From CAG-791 sp963591995 (GTDB lineage Bacteria > Bacillota > Clostridia > Lachnospirales > Lachnospiraceae), in the NCBI GenBank assembly GCA_963591995.1, contig CAVAUJ010000009.1:1-51939 (forward strand): DNA of 51,939 nucleotides, read 5' to 3'. The translations under genes and the position numbers were made by a program. The notes below the pieces were generated by a model. It was given only the letters and a program-made list of their open reading frames with translations. It did not search any database and had not been told where the DNA came from. The stretch's first letter is position 1. Every line of letters starts with the position of its first letter. This document shows positions 23,395-32,194 of this stretch, one piece after another.

Positions 23395-24681
23395 TCATTC
23401 CGCAAGCTTCGCACGCATTGCCGCAAGCGCCGCGTCCAGCTGGTTGTCGGTTCCGTTCTCCCGATAGGCATCCGTATCCAGCTCCACCACCTCGTCCGGT
23501 GTCACGCCGATCTTGTGAATGCTGTTGCCGTTCCGGGTAAAATATTCCGCCACGGTCATCCGAACCGCCGAGCCGTCCCCCAGCGAATACAGGGTCTGCA
23601 CCACGCCTTTCCCGTACGTCTGGGTTCCGACCACGATGCCGGCCCCCGAATCCTGAATGGCACTGGAAAGGATCTCCGATGCGCTGGCCGAATTGCCGTT
23701 CACCAGCACCACCAGCGGCAGGCCGCAATCCTCGGTTCCGTCCGTTTCATATTCCGTCGTGGAGCCGTCCGGATACTGCATGTAGAAGATCAATCCCTCC
23801 GGAATCAGATATCTCGCAATGGTCGTCACCGCATCCACGGTTCCGCCCGGGTTCCCGCGAAGATCCAGAATCAGGCCCTTGATGTTCTCCTCCTGCAGCT
23901 CCTGCAGCTTTTTGATGAACTGATCGGACGTGACGGTGTCAAACTCCGCAATCTGCAGATAACCGATGCCGTCCTCCAGAACCTCGCCGGCCACGGTCAC
24001 CGACGCCACCTCATCCCGGGTGACATCAATCTCCATTTCCTCGCCGGAACGGACGATGGTCAGCTGCACCACCGTGCCCTTCTCTCCGCGGATCCTGCTG
24101 ACCGCTACATCCAGGTCCAGATCCTGCAGGGACTCCCCGTCCGCCTTCTCAAGGATGTCCTCCGCCTGAAGCCCTGCCTTTTCCGCAGGAGAATTCTCCA
24201 TTACGCCGGAGATCTTCGGAAAGCCGGTGGCTTCGTCTCTGGACACATAGGCGCCGATTCCGACGTAGGTACCGCTGATGCTCTCCTGCAGCGCCTCCAC
24301 ATCGTCGGCGGAGTAATAGACGGAATACGGATCCTCCAGCGCTTCGATGAGGCCGGCGTACATTCCCTCCTCCAGCTGCTCATTCGTGACGGAATCCGCC
24401 TGATAGTAGTGCTGCGAGATCAGTTTGCGCAGCGAGGTCACCTTGGCTCTGGTCTGTGCGGACAGGACACCGTCCCCGGCTGCAAGGATCCAACAGCCGG
24501 CGGCAAGAACCGCTCCCGCCGCCATTCCGCCAAGGAACAGTCCTGCCCTGCGGAGTCTCCTGTGCTCACCGGAATCCGACCGGCCCACCGCCGGTTTCTC
24601 CGGTGCGGTCTTCTCCGCTGCAGCCGCGGCAAGCTCCGGCTGCTGTTCGTTTCTCTCTTCTGTGTCCTTACGCAATTTCAC
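23395..24681 (-). CDS. ctpA: C-terminal processing peptidase, S41 family
   Basis: A 428-aa membrane-anchored protease. After a charged 45-residue N-terminus there is one membrane helix (AGLFLGGMAAGAVLAAGCWI), a PDZ domain (GVMENSPAEKAGLQAEDILE region) and the S41 domain with LDLRGNPGG, the catalytic Ser in NGNSASASE (about residue 330) and Lys in TYGKGVVQT (about residue 355). Such proteases trim or degrade exported proteins; in several bacteria they control peptidoglycan hydrolases. Here ctpA starts 11 bases after the M23 hydrolase gene, which suggests it acts on that hydrolase or its partners. The start is a GTG at 24681 preceded by AAAGGTAAGTGA. Confidence 0.93.
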   Translation of the reverse strand: MKLRKDTEERNEQQPELAAAAAEKTAPEKPAVGRSDSGEHRRLRRAGLFLGGMAAGAVLAAGCWILAAGDGVLSAQTRAKVTSLRKLISQHYYQADSVTNEQLEEGMYAGLIEALEDPYSVYYSADDVEALQESISGTYVGIGAYVSRDEATGFPKISGVMENSPAEKAGLQAEDILEKADGESLQDLDLDVAVSRIRGEKGTVVQLTIVRSGEEMEIDVTRDEVASVTVAGEVLEDGIGYLQIAEFDTVTSDQFIKKLQELQEENIKGLILDLRGNPGGTVDAVTTIARYLIPEGLIFYMQYPDGSTTEYETDGTEDCGLPLVVLVNGNSASASEILSSAIQDSGAGIVVGTQTYGKGVVQTLYSLGDGSAVRMTVAEYFTRNGNSIHKIGVTPDEVVELDTDAYRENGTDNQLDAALAAMRAKLAE

Positions 24682-24692
24682 TCACTTACCTT

Positions 24693-25970
24693 TCAGCTTC
24701 CCAGATAACCCCAGGGCGATACATAGGATCCGTTCAGACGCACGGAAAAATGCAGATGGGGCCCGGTGGAGTTGCCTGTACTGCCGACCGCCGCAATCTG
24801 ATCGCCGGCGCTGACCTCCTGCCCGCTCGATACATATAAGGCACTTGCATGCATGTAAATGGTATACAGGCCGTCGCCGTGGTTGATCATGACATAATTG
24901 CCCATGGAGGATTCATAGGAGGCTGCCACAACCACACCGTCCGCCGCCGCCAGAATCGGTGAGCCGCTGGGCGCCGCCATGTCCAGTCCGCTGTGGAAAA
25001 TCGTTCTGCCGTAAATCGGATGCGTACGATACCCGTACTCCGACGAAATGTAGGTGTAGGACGGTGCCGGCCAGACAAAGGTGCCGCCGGTGTACTTGCG
25101 GTTCTGGTTGGCCAGCGCCTGCCGGTCGGCGGCCACCGCCGCCTCCAGGGCCGCAATGGTGGCATTCTGCTGGCTCATCTGGCTCTCATACTCTTCGATG
25201 GTCGCCGCAGATTCCGCGATTTCCGATTCCGTCGAGGCAATCTGTGCCTTTTTCTCCTTGATCAGGGCCTCAACATTGGCCTCCTCTTCCTCCACGGCCG
25301 CCTTTTCCTCGTCGAGTGTCGCCTTTTCCTCCTCCAGCGCCTCCTTGGTGGCCTTCACCAGCTGTGTCTGCTCCTTATAGCGCTGCAGCAGCTCCTGGTC
25401 GTAATTGGACAACAGCTCGATGTAATACGCCTTGTTCAGCAAATCGCCGAAGGTCGTCGCCTTGAGCAGCGTCTCCAGAAGATAGGCATCGCCCTTTTCG
25501 TAGATGAAGCGAACCCGTTTCTTCATGTTCTCGTACTGCGTCTGCTGGGTTTCCTCCGCCTCCGCCAGCTCCGCCTCGGTCCTCTCAATATCCTCTTCTT
25601 TATCGGCAATCTGTGTCCGGAGGCTGTCGATGTTCGCCTGAATCTGCGTCAGCTGCTCGTCCATCTGGGAGACATAGGCATTGAGATCGGATTTCTTGTC
25701 CTCCAGTGCGGCCTTCATGTTCTTGAGACTGCTGAGGTTGTTCTGCACCTCCTGCCGCTCCTGTTTGGCCGCCTCGATCTGGTTCTCCTTCTCCTTGATG
25801 GTCTCCTGCGTCACCGTCTCCGCGTGCACGGCAAAGGCCAGCGGCTTTGCCAGTGCAATAATGCCAAAAAGCAGTGCGCAGCTGACTGCGCACCGCCGAA
25901 TCCTTTTGCCGGATAAATGCTTCTGCCGAAATGTCCGCATGAACTGTGTCTTCAAATGGGGATCAAACAT
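24693..25970 (-). CDS. Coiled-coil M23 peptidoglycan hydrolase (EnvC/PcsB-like)
   Basis: A 425-aa secreted hydrolase or hydrolase activator. A signal peptide (about residues 24-50, ending AVHAE) precedes long coiled coils (about 50-290, rich in Glu, Lys, Gln) and a C-terminal LytM/M23 domain. Metal ligands are intact: H326 and D330 in FHSGLDMA and H405/H407 in PHLHF, so it should be catalytic, unlike E. coli EnvC. It overlaps the ftsX stop by 8 bases. Known FtsEX complexes drive coiled-coil hydrolases (PcsB, CwlO, EnvC) at the division site or side wall, and this arrangement predicts the same. The ATG at 25970 follows GAGGAAG. Confidence 0.92.
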   Translation of the reverse strand: MFDPHLKTQFMRTFRQKHLSGKRIRRCAVSCALLFGIIALAKPLAFAVHAETVTQETIKEKENQIEAAKQERQEVQNNLSSLKNMKAALEDKKSDLNAYVSQMDEQLTQIQANIDSLRTQIADKEEDIERTEAELAEAEETQQTQYENMKKRVRFIYEKGDAYLLETLLKATTFGDLLNKAYYIELLSNYDQELLQRYKEQTQLVKATKEALEEEKATLDEEKAAVEEEEANVEALIKEKKAQIASTESEIAESAATIEEYESQMSQQNATIAALEAAVAADRQALANQNRKYTGGTFVWPAPSYTYISSEYGYRTHPIYGRTIFHSGLDMAAPSGSPILAAADGVVVAASYESSMGNYVMINHGDGLYTIYMHASALYVSSGQEVSAGDQIAAVGSTGNSTGPHLHFSVRLNGSYVSPWGYLGS

Positions 25971-26859
25971 GAAGGTGCTTCCTCACTGTAATCAAGCTTC
26001 CGAAGAATCCGATTCCTGTTCCCAGAACCAGAGACACCGGAATCAGATAATAGTACACCTCTCCGACCGTGCGGAAGGTCATAAAGTTCGTGATGATCGC
26101 GAACTTGCCGGTAATGATTTCAATGGCTGTATTGTAGAGAAAATACAGGATACACAGCGGAATCACGGTTCCCACAAGACCGATGATGACACCCTCGATC
26201 ACGTACGGTGCCCGGACGAAAAGATCCGTTGCACCGATGTATTTCATAATCGAAATCTCCTCCCAATGGGTTGTGATGCCCATCGCAATGGTGTTGTTGA
26301 TGAGGAAGATGGAAACCACCAGCAGCATCAGAATGATGGCACCGGAGGCATACATGATCAGCGTGTTGGCGCCGGAAAGTGTGTCTGCCGTGATCTCCGA
26401 GCGGTTGACCTCCCGAACCTGATCCAGTCCCTCCAGATAATCCACCAGCTCAGACTGCTTGGAGACATCCTTCAGGAAAATTTCCAGGTTCGCGGAATCC
26501 GCCAGCGGATTCTCCGTAAAGCCGTCCGCATAATCTCCCAGATACTCCGCAGAGAAATCCTCCCAGGCCTGATCGGCCGAGATATAATCCACGCTGGCCA
26601 CCTCCTCGCGCTCCTCGATGGCAACCTTCAGCTGGAGAATATCCTCCTCCGTCGTTCCCTGCTGGAAGAACACGGTGACGGAGACGCCCTGCTCCGCCGT
26701 GTTCATCAGCGACTGCAGGTTGAAGAGAATGGAGAAGAAAATGCCGAACATGAACAGGCAGGCCGAGATGGTCGCAATGGATGCCAGCGTATAGCCCCGG
26801 TTCTTGAACATATTGCGGAAGCTCTGTCCGATTGAATAAAAGATGTTGCTGATTCTCAT
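25963..26859 (-). CDS. ftsX: Cell-division permease-like protein FtsX
   Basis: A 298-aa FtsX: N-terminal cytoplasmic segment and first helix (LASIATISACLFMFGIFFSI), a large exterior loop (about residues 50-165) that in the family contacts peptidoglycan hydrolases, and three more helices (IMYASGAIILMLLVVSIFLI, FVRAPYVIEGVIIGLVGTVI, YYYLIPVSLVLGTGIGFFGS). The ATG at 26859 gives MRISNIFYSIGQSFRNMFKN, the usual family start, and follows GAGGTAGGA; a TTG at 26883 would overlap ftsE and is less likely. FtsX works with FtsE to transmit ATP-driven change across the membrane to the M23 protein encoded next. Confidence 0.95.
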   Translation of the reverse strand: MRISNIFYSIGQSFRNMFKNRGYTLASIATISACLFMFGIFFSILFNLQSLMNTAEQGVSVTVFFQQGTTEEDILQLKVAIEEREEVASVDYISADQAWEDFSAEYLGDYADGFTENPLADSANLEIFLKDVSKQSELVDYLEGLDQVREVNRSEITADTLSGANTLIMYASGAIILMLLVVSIFLINNTIAMGITTHWEEISIMKYIGATDLFVRAPYVIEGVIIGLVGTVIPLCILYFLYNTAIEIITGKFAIITNFMTFRTVGEVYYYLIPVSLVLGTGIGFFGSLITVRKHLHV

Positions 26860-26879
26860 TCCTACCTCATTCGTAACGC

Positions 26880-27809
26880 TCAATCATCGTACTCATCGTA
26901 GCCGTCGTAGCCGTCTGCGTCCACGTCCTGGTAACGATCCATGTAGCGTTCCTGATAATCATCCTGTTCGTCGTACCCGTCCGCATACCCCTCGCGGTAC
27001 GTTTCATGGTACTCCTCGCGGTAGTCCTCGTGATAATCCTCATGATACTCGTCACGGACCGCCGGCTGTGCATAGGGCTGCACCTCTTCGTAGTCCGAAA
27101 CCGCCGCTGCCGCCGTATCGCTGATGATCTCACCGCGCTTCATTTCGATGACGCGCTTGTGCATCCGATCCACAATGCCGCGGTCATGCGTGACCACCAG
27201 CACCGTTGTCCCCGTCTCCTTGTTGGCGCGCTCGATCAGCTGCATGATCTCCCAGGCGGTATCCTGATCCAGATTACCGGTAGGCTCATCCGCCAGCAGC
27301 AACAGGGGCTTGTTCACCAGTGCCCTGGCCAGAGCGACACGCTGCTGCTCTCCGCCGGAGAGCTGCGTGACCTGCCGCTTGTACTTATCCGCCATGCCCA
27401 CCATCTGCAGAACACTGGTGACGTTGTGCTTCATCTGGTTCTTGGGCACCATCATGATGCGCTGCGCAAAGGCAACGTTCTCGTAAACGTCTCTGTCCTT
27501 GAGCAGACGGAAATCCTGGAACACAATTCCAAGGTTCCGGCGGAATCTCGGAATCTTGCTGTGCCGGATGCGGTTGAGGTCATACCCCAGCACCTCCACC
27601 GATCCCTCGGTTGCCTTCAGCTGCCGCATGATCATCTTGAGAAGTGTTGATTTGCCGGAGCCGGTCTCTCCCGTGATGAAAACAAATTCGCCCTCGCGAA
27701 TCTGCAGGTTGGCGTCCAGAACCCCCGGCGCATCCTTGGAGTACTGCTTGCTGACGTGCCGAAGCGAAACCACCACGTCATCCGCTGTCTTGTAGGAATT
27801 CTTCTTCAT
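26880..27809 (-). CDS. ftsE: Cell-division ATPase FtsE with Tyr/acidic C-terminal tail
   Basis: A 309-aa ABC ATPase. Motifs: Walker A GETGSGKST (47-55), Q-loop VFQD (97-99), signature LSGGEQQ (150-156), Walker B with LLLADEPTGN (to 179), and the switch His in VVTHD (208). The catalytic domain ends near residue 230, as in ordinary FtsE. A 78-residue tail follows, made mostly of Tyr, Asp, Glu, His and Arg (15 tyrosines, spaced about four apart in residues 255-279). FtsE is normally about 230 aa, so the tail is an addition. It looks disordered and might bind a cytoplasmic division partner or be phosphorylated. ftsX starts 20 bases after the stop. Confidence 0.95.
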   Translation of the reverse strand: MKKNSYKTADDVVVSLRHVSKQYSKDAPGVLDANLQIREGEFVFITGETGSGKSTLLKMIMRQLKATEGSVEVLGYDLNRIRHSKIPRFRRNLGIVFQDFRLLKDRDVYENVAFAQRIMMVPKNQMKHNVTSVLQMVGMADKYKRQVTQLSGGEQQRVALARALVNKPLLLLADEPTGNLDQDTAWEIMQLIERANKETGTTVLVVTHDRGIVDRMHKRVIEMKRGEIISDTAAAAVSDYEEVQPYAQPAVRDEYHEDYHEDYREEYHETYREGYADGYDEQDDYQERYMDRYQDVDADGYDGYDEYDD

Positions 27810-27834
27810 GTACTACTGTTTCTCCCGATATGTG

Positions 27835-28929
27835 TTACTGATTCTCCCGATCCATGTACTTCATGTATTTCACAACCATCAGCGCAATCTTGAACGTGAT
27901 GGCGTCTTCAAAAATGCGAAGGTCCAGTCCGGTGCTCTTGAGCAGCTTGTCCAGACGGTACACCAGCGTATTGCGGTGGATGAACAGCTGTCTGGAGGTT
28001 TCGGATACATTCAGGTTGTTCTCGAAGAACTTGCTGATGGTCGTCAGCGTCTCCTCGTCGAATTCATCCGGCCGTTTGTCCTTGAAGATCTCGCGGATGA
28101 ACATTCTGCACAGCGGCAGCGGCAGCTGGTAGATCAGTCGTCCGATGCCCAGCTGATTATAGGCAATCACTGTCTTGTCTTCAAAGAAAATTCTCGATAC
28201 ATCCAGCGCCATCCTGGCTTCCTTGAAGGAGTGGCTGAGCTCCTTGAGCTCGCTGACCACGGTGCCGTAGGCGATCCGCACATCGGTCGTCCCGGCTGCG
28301 CGCAGATGCTCCATGACCCCCTGGGCATAATTCTCCAGCGCGTCCTCCTCCCGGTCCTCCTCCGTGTGATGTACCAGAACAATGCTGTTCTCATCCACCT
28401 GCGTGACATAATCCTCGGAGCCGGTTCCCTGCATTTCCTGCAGCTGCACCAGCACATCCCGGTCCTTGCCCTTTTCCCGGTCCATCTCGATCAACAGGAC
28501 GACCCGCGGACTGTTGGCCGGAATGCGCAGCTTTTTGGCCCGCTCATAAATGTCGATGAGCAGCAGGTTGTCCAGAAGAAGGTTCTTGATGAAGCTGTCC
28601 TTGTCGTAATGCTCCTTGAACGCTCCCAGAAGTCCCTGCAGCTGGAAGGCCGCCATCCGCCCCACCATGAGCGTTGCATCCGTTGAGCCGTTGATCACCA
28701 GAATGTACTCCAGCTGGTTCTCATCGAATACCTTGAAGAACTGGAACGGTCCTGCCGACTGCGAGTCCGCCGGTGATGCCGTAAATTCCGGAATGGCCGC
28801 TCCGGCAGCCCCGAAAACCTGCTGCGTTGCAGCGACCTCCCTTCCGCCCGCATCCATAATACAGATGTCCAGATGCGAAATTTCCTTGATCCCCTCGATC
28901 GTGCTCTGCAATACCTGATTTGAAATCAT
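27835..28929 (-). CDS. PucR/CdaR-type transcriptional regulator
   Basis: A 364-aa regulator: an N-terminal sugar-diacid-recognition-like region (MISNQVLQSTIEGIKEISHL, DICIMDAGGREVAAT), a GGDEF-like central linker (VVLLIEMDREKGKDRDVLVQ) and a C-terminal PucR-type helix-turn-helix (FFENNLNVSETSRQLFIHRN, then TLVYRLDKL). Members of this family sense small carboxylic or purine-related ligands. The ATG at 28929 follows GTGGGGGGC. It stands 25 bases upstream of ftsE in the same direction, so it may control or simply be cotranscribed with the division cluster. A candidate promoter at 29147-29176 would leave a leader of about 210 bases. Confidence 0.88.
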   Translation of the reverse strand: MISNQVLQSTIEGIKEISHLDICIMDAGGREVAATQQVFGAAGAAIPEFTASPADSQSAGPFQFFKVFDENQLEYILVINGSTDATLMVGRMAAFQLQGLLGAFKEHYDKDSFIKNLLLDNLLLIDIYERAKKLRIPANSPRVVLLIEMDREKGKDRDVLVQLQEMQGTGSEDYVTQVDENSIVLVHHTEEDREEDALENYAQGVMEHLRAAGTTDVRIAYGTVVSELKELSHSFKEARMALDVSRIFFEDKTVIAYNQLGIGRLIYQLPLPLCRMFIREIFKDKRPDEFDEETLTTISKFFENNLNVSETSRQLFIHRNTLVYRLDKLLKSTGLDLRIFEDAITFKIALMVVKYMKYMDRENQ

Positions 28930-29146
28930 GCCCCCCACACTCTTTCTGCGCCATTACGCTGCTGCATTCTGCAGCACGAAAAGGTCCCCGGACGTTCACG
29001 AAATCCCGCTTCGTCGACCGGGGTCTTCCATGCTGCCCCCAAAAACATGGCAACCGTTCCGTCCGCGTCCCAAATTCCCCCAACAATCCTCCGGGATCGC
29101 GTCGGACTCTGAATAATTTTCATTCTAAAGCAACGTAATAAAAAAA

Positions 29147-29176
29147 TCTATAAAGGGGCCGTTTTTGTTTTGTGAA
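29147..29176 (-). promoter_or_regulatory. Candidate promoter for the PucR-type gene and ftsEX cluster
   Basis: On the minus strand TTCACA (5 of 6), an 18-base spacer and TATAGA (4 of 6), in an AT-rich patch of the otherwise GC-rich 323-base gap 28930-29252. The rest of the gap (the leader) holds only small stems such as GCTGC/GCAGC at 28970-28990 and CCCCGG/CCGGGG around 28985-29025; I see no gene in it. Confidence 0.4.
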
Positions 29177-29252
29177 TATTGCTGATTTTGCTGCTGTGCA
29201 GACGTCAGCCGGCGACGGATCCCGGCGGAGTTGTCCGGGCAGACCTGCCTTT

Positions 29253-30089
29253 TCAGCGCCTGCAGATCCCGTTCTCCGTGATCTCTATCCTGCCTTCCTT
29301 CAGAAGGCGGCCCACCGCCCGCTTGAACTGTGCCTTGCTCATCTGCATTTCGCTGCGGATCAAGGCAGGGTCTGCCTTGTCCGTAAAGGGAAGCCTGCCG
29401 CCTTCGCGCTCGAGCCGCTCCAGAAGGACGGCAGCATCCTGTGCCATCTGATCGACCGCCGGCTCCCGGAGGGAGAGGTCCAGCTTGCCGTCCGGACGAA
29501 CCCGCATCACCCTGGCCTCCACTCTCTCTCCGACGGCCGGCTCCCGGATCAGCTCTTTTTTGGAAATCAAACCGGAATAACGGTCGTCCACTGCGACGAA
29601 GCGTCCGTAATTCTCGCTGGTTTCATAGACGGTCCCCGTAACGGCATCGCCCTTCTGATACGGACTCTCTGTCGAGAGCCACGGGTACACGTTCATCGTT
29701 GCCGCAAGACGTCCGCTTTTGTCCAGATAGACGGCGCACAGAACCTTCTGCCCCTGACGCACTCTTGCATCCCGCGGCTGTTCGTGGAAGGGAAGGAGCA
29801 GATCCTTGTCCAGTCCCCAGTCCAGGAAGGCGCCGATTCTTCCGACCTCACGAACGGTGAGCCACCCGATCTCATGCAGGGTGAGGAGCGGCTCCTTCCG
29901 TGTTGCAATCAGCCGGTCCTCGGAATCCTTGTACAGGAATACCGGAACCTCATCCCCCTCTTTGCAGCCCTCCGGCACCTGAGAGCTTGGTAGGAGCACG
30001 TGCTCCTCTGCCTCGGGTTCCTTGAGGAAAACGCCCATAGGCACCCGTTTCTCCACCACCAATGTCTGTTTCTCGCCGATTTTCAGCAT
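29253..30089 (-). CDS. cvfB: S1-domain RNA-binding protein CvfB/YitL
   Basis: A 278-aa protein of the CvfB family: three tandem S1/OB-like segments (MLKIGEKQTLVVEKRVPMGV; WLTVREVGRIGAFLDWGLDK with LLLPFHEQ; VTGTVYETSENYGRFVAVDD) and a C-terminal winged-helix (MSKAQFKRAVGRLLKEGRIE). In staphylococci CvfB binds RNA and influences virulence gene expression; in this anaerobe the role is presumably post-transcriptional control. The ATG at 30089 follows GGGAGGACAAC; upstream open frame has no usable start. It lies 52 bases downstream of the thioesterase gene, same direction. Confidence 0.9.
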   Translation of the reverse strand: MLKIGEKQTLVVEKRVPMGVFLKEPEAEEHVLLPSSQVPEGCKEGDEVPVFLYKDSEDRLIATRKEPLLTLHEIGWLTVREVGRIGAFLDWGLDKDLLLPFHEQPRDARVRQGQKVLCAVYLDKSGRLAATMNVYPWLSTESPYQKGDAVTGTVYETSENYGRFVAVDDRYSGLISKKELIREPAVGERVEARVMRVRPDGKLDLSLREPAVDQMAQDAAVLLERLEREGGRLPFTDKADPALIRSEMQMSKAQFKRAVGRLLKEGRIEITENGICRR

Positions 30090-30141
30090 GTTGTCCTCCC
30101 TGCCCTTCCGGCCGCCGGCTCCATCCGCTGCCGCACGGTTG

Positions 30142-30873
30142 TCACGCCTGCGGATCACTCTGTGTCCAATACAGCTCAACGGCCGCATAGATCTCGTCTG
30201 CCGTGCTGCAAAGGCAGACCTGCGTTGCTCCGTCTGCCTTCTCGCAGACCCTCGGCACAATCACATCCCCAAGATAGGCCTGCCTGCGGTACTCTACCCG
30301 CACTCTCCGGGGCCTTCTCCCCGCCGGCACGCTCGCCATGGCGAGCCGCACGTATTGCCCGTTGTTCACGTGATGATTGCTGTCCAGGAACGGCTCCGTG
30401 ATCAGAATTCCCTCTCCCGCTGCTGCTCCCTTTCCTTCTACCGCAATCTTGCGCGGCAGATATTCCATGTCAAATTTCGGCGCCAGCTCATAGGCCGCAG
30501 CGATTTCCTCCGGCATCTTTGCCGGCATCCCCTTTTCCATATCAAAGAGTGACCAGACGGAGTTCGCATTTACCAGCCTTTGCCCGTCCTCGGTTTCCAG
30601 CATGAAATTCCGAAGACCCATGAAGCCCTTCAACGCATACGGCGAGGTTCCCACCCGGATTCTCTCGCCGAGCCGCGGCAGCTCCCGAATATCCAGCTGC
30701 CATGCATTCACCATCCAGGCCAGATGCTGTTTTCCAAGGTGTCCGATGCCGACACCAAGATCCTCGGATTGAAAGGTAGAGCAGTCCTGAAAATAATCGA
30801 TGAGAGACTCGATCTTGAGAAAGCCCTCCGGATCCGTCTCACTGTAACGAACACGTCCTGAAAATGTATACAT
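30142..30873 (-). CDS. Acyl-ACP thioesterase (FatA-like)
   Basis: A 243-aa protein with two hot-dog halves, as in acyl-ACP thioesterases that release fatty acids from acyl carrier protein. The N-terminal half begins YTFSGRVRYSETDPEGFLKI and contains the long helix segment; the second half carries LDSNHHVNNGQYVRLA, with the conserved Asn/His pair of the family active site (the D.N.HVNN motif), and a VEYRRQAYLGD block. The ATG at 30873 follows GGAGGCGGG. It is followed by cvfB with a 52-base gap. The physiological substrate length cannot be read from the sequence. Confidence 0.88.
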   Translation of the reverse strand: MYTFSGRVRYSETDPEGFLKIESLIDYFQDCSTFQSEDLGVGIGHLGKQHLAWMVNAWQLDIRELPRLGERIRVGTSPYALKGFMGLRNFMLETEDGQRLVNANSVWSLFDMEKGMPAKMPEEIAAAYELAPKFDMEYLPRKIAVEGKGAAAGEGILITEPFLDSNHHVNNGQYVRLAMASVPAGRRPRRVRVEYRRQAYLGDVIVPRVCEKADGATQVCLCSTADEIYAAVELYWTQSDPQA

Positions 30874-30987
30874 CCCGCCTCCGTTTGTTCTTGAAGCCCT
30901 TTCGTTGTTTCCGCGCTGCACAGCGCGCCGTCCTATTATACACGGATTATCGTCTTTTCCGCACACATCTCAATTTTGACACACAGC

Positions 30988-31036
30988 AAAAATGCCCGGC
31001 GAGGCCAGAAGCTCCTGTCTTCTGCTCCGCCGGGCA
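30988..31036 (-). terminator. Intrinsic terminator after ridA
   Basis: On the minus strand TGCCCGGCG pairs with CGCCGGGCA and an inner AGAAG with CTTCT, followed by TTTTT. It lies 31 bases after the ridA stop and ahead of the thioesterase gene. Confidence 0.85.
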
Positions 31037-31066
31037 CCCGGTAATCTTCTGCCGATTTCTTCTTTT

Positions 31067-31489
31067 TTACTGTCCGCAGCAGGTCTCCTTCTCATAGGGA
31101 AGGGTGCCTCTTGTGCACATCACTTCAATTTCCACCTTGGCGCCCTTGGGAAGCGCTCCAACCTGTACACAGGACCTCGTGGGGTACGGCTCCCGGAAAT
31201 ACTCGGCATATACCTTGTTCATCGCCGCGAAATCTCCCATATCTGCAAGGAAAACCGTTGTCTTGATGACATTGCTGTAATCAAGCCCTGCCTCCTTCAG
31301 CAGCGCGCCGATGTTCTCAAGGCTCTGTCTGGTCTGTCCCTCGATGTCCGCGGCCTCGATCTCTCCCGTCGCAGGATTCACCGGAATCTGGCCGGAGATC
31401 AGCACCAGCCCGTTGACGCAGAGCGCCGGTGAATACGGTCCGATGGCCTTTGGTGCATTGTCGGATGAAATTGCTGTCTGAAAACTCAT
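31067..31489 (-). CDS. ridA: Reactive imine/enamine deaminase RidA
   Basis: A 140-aa YjgF/YER057c/UK114 family protein that hydrolyses reactive enamines and imines released by PLP enzymes. Family hallmarks are present: AIGPYSPAL near the N-terminus, LVLISGQIPVNPATGEI, IKTTVFLADMGDFAAMN and the catalytic arginine in PTRSCVQVGALPKGAKVEIE. It carries about 12 residues beyond the usual end (GTLPYEKETCCGQ) including a Cys-Cys pair. The ATG at 31489 follows AAAGGAGC. The gene appears monocistronic, with its own terminator downstream and 78 bases separating it from bioY. Confidence 0.93.
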   Translation of the reverse strand: MSFQTAISSDNAPKAIGPYSPALCVNGLVLISGQIPVNPATGEIEAADIEGQTRQSLENIGALLKEAGLDYSNVIKTTVFLADMGDFAAMNKVYAEYFREPYPTRSCVQVGALPKGAKVEIEVMCTRGTLPYEKETCCGQ

Positions 31490-31567
31490 GCTTTTGCTCC
31501 TTTCTGTCTTTGATGACACTATCATACCTCTTCTGAAGCCTTCCGTGTCCGGAGCGCACACATTTTC

Positions 31568-32122
31568 CTAATTCCCCATTCGGGCCAGCGCCTTCTCGAT
31601 GGGCAGGCTGATCAATATGACGACCGCCATTTTAATGAGGTCCCCCGGAAGGAAGGGAACCACGCACATCCCCATGGCCGCTGCCGCACCCGTTCCGCTG
31701 ACAATGCAGAACCACGCCGTTCCAAAGGCATAGAGGACGATGGTTCCGATGATCATGGAGAGGAGCATCCACAGTGCCCGGACGTTTCCGGCCTTTCCCT
31801 TGCCGAATTTCCGGTAAAGCAGGCCCGTGATCAGCGCCAGAACGGGATAGGCCACGATGTATCCGCCCGTCATTCCCGCAATGACGGAGAGGCCGGCCTT
31901 ATAGCCGGCGAACACCGGCACGCCTGCCGCGCCCAGCAATACATAGATCAGCTGTGAAATGAAACCGAATTTCGCACCCAGCAGCACGCCGGCCAGCATG
32001 ACCGCAAAGGTGCAAAGCGAGATCGGAACCGGTCCGATCGGAATGGAAATCGGGGCCAGCACGCAGGTAATGGCTGCGCACAGGGCGCACAGAACCAGAT
32101 TTTTCGTTTTGCTGTTCGTCAT
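31568..32122 (-). CDS. bioY: Biotin ECF transporter S component BioY
   Basis: A 184-aa integral membrane protein with six predicted helices, starting MTNSKTKNLVLCALCAAITC. BioY hallmarks include the ISIPIGPVPISLCTFAVML segment, GVLLGAKFGFISQLIYVLLG, GVPVFAG and the GGYIVAYPVLALITG loop. It binds biotin and hands it to a shared energy-coupling EcfA-A'-T module that is not encoded here. The ATG at 32122 follows GGAGAGAAG. A perfect BirA operator lies 73-103 bases upstream, overlapping a promoter, so repression by BirA with biotinyl-AMP is expected. Confidence 0.95.
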   Translation of the reverse strand: MTNSKTKNLVLCALCAAITCVLAPISIPIGPVPISLCTFAVMLAGVLLGAKFGFISQLIYVLLGAAGVPVFAGYKAGLSVIAGMTGGYIVAYPVLALITGLLYRKFGKGKAGNVRALWMLLSMIIGTIVLYAFGTAWFCIVSGTGAAAAMGMCVVPFLPGDLIKMAVVILISLPIEKALARMGN

Positions 32123-32194
32123 AGTCTTCTCTCCTCGTGGATGATGTAATGATTGCATTTCGCCACGAGGCAGACTACCATTTTCGCCCCTTGA

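Noticed and set aside
27835..28929. Naming the PucR-type gene cdaR
   Set aside because: The symbol belongs to the sugar-diacid regulator of E. coli and would clash with the YbbR-type cdaR at 1380-2723; the ligand is unknown, so no symbol is given.
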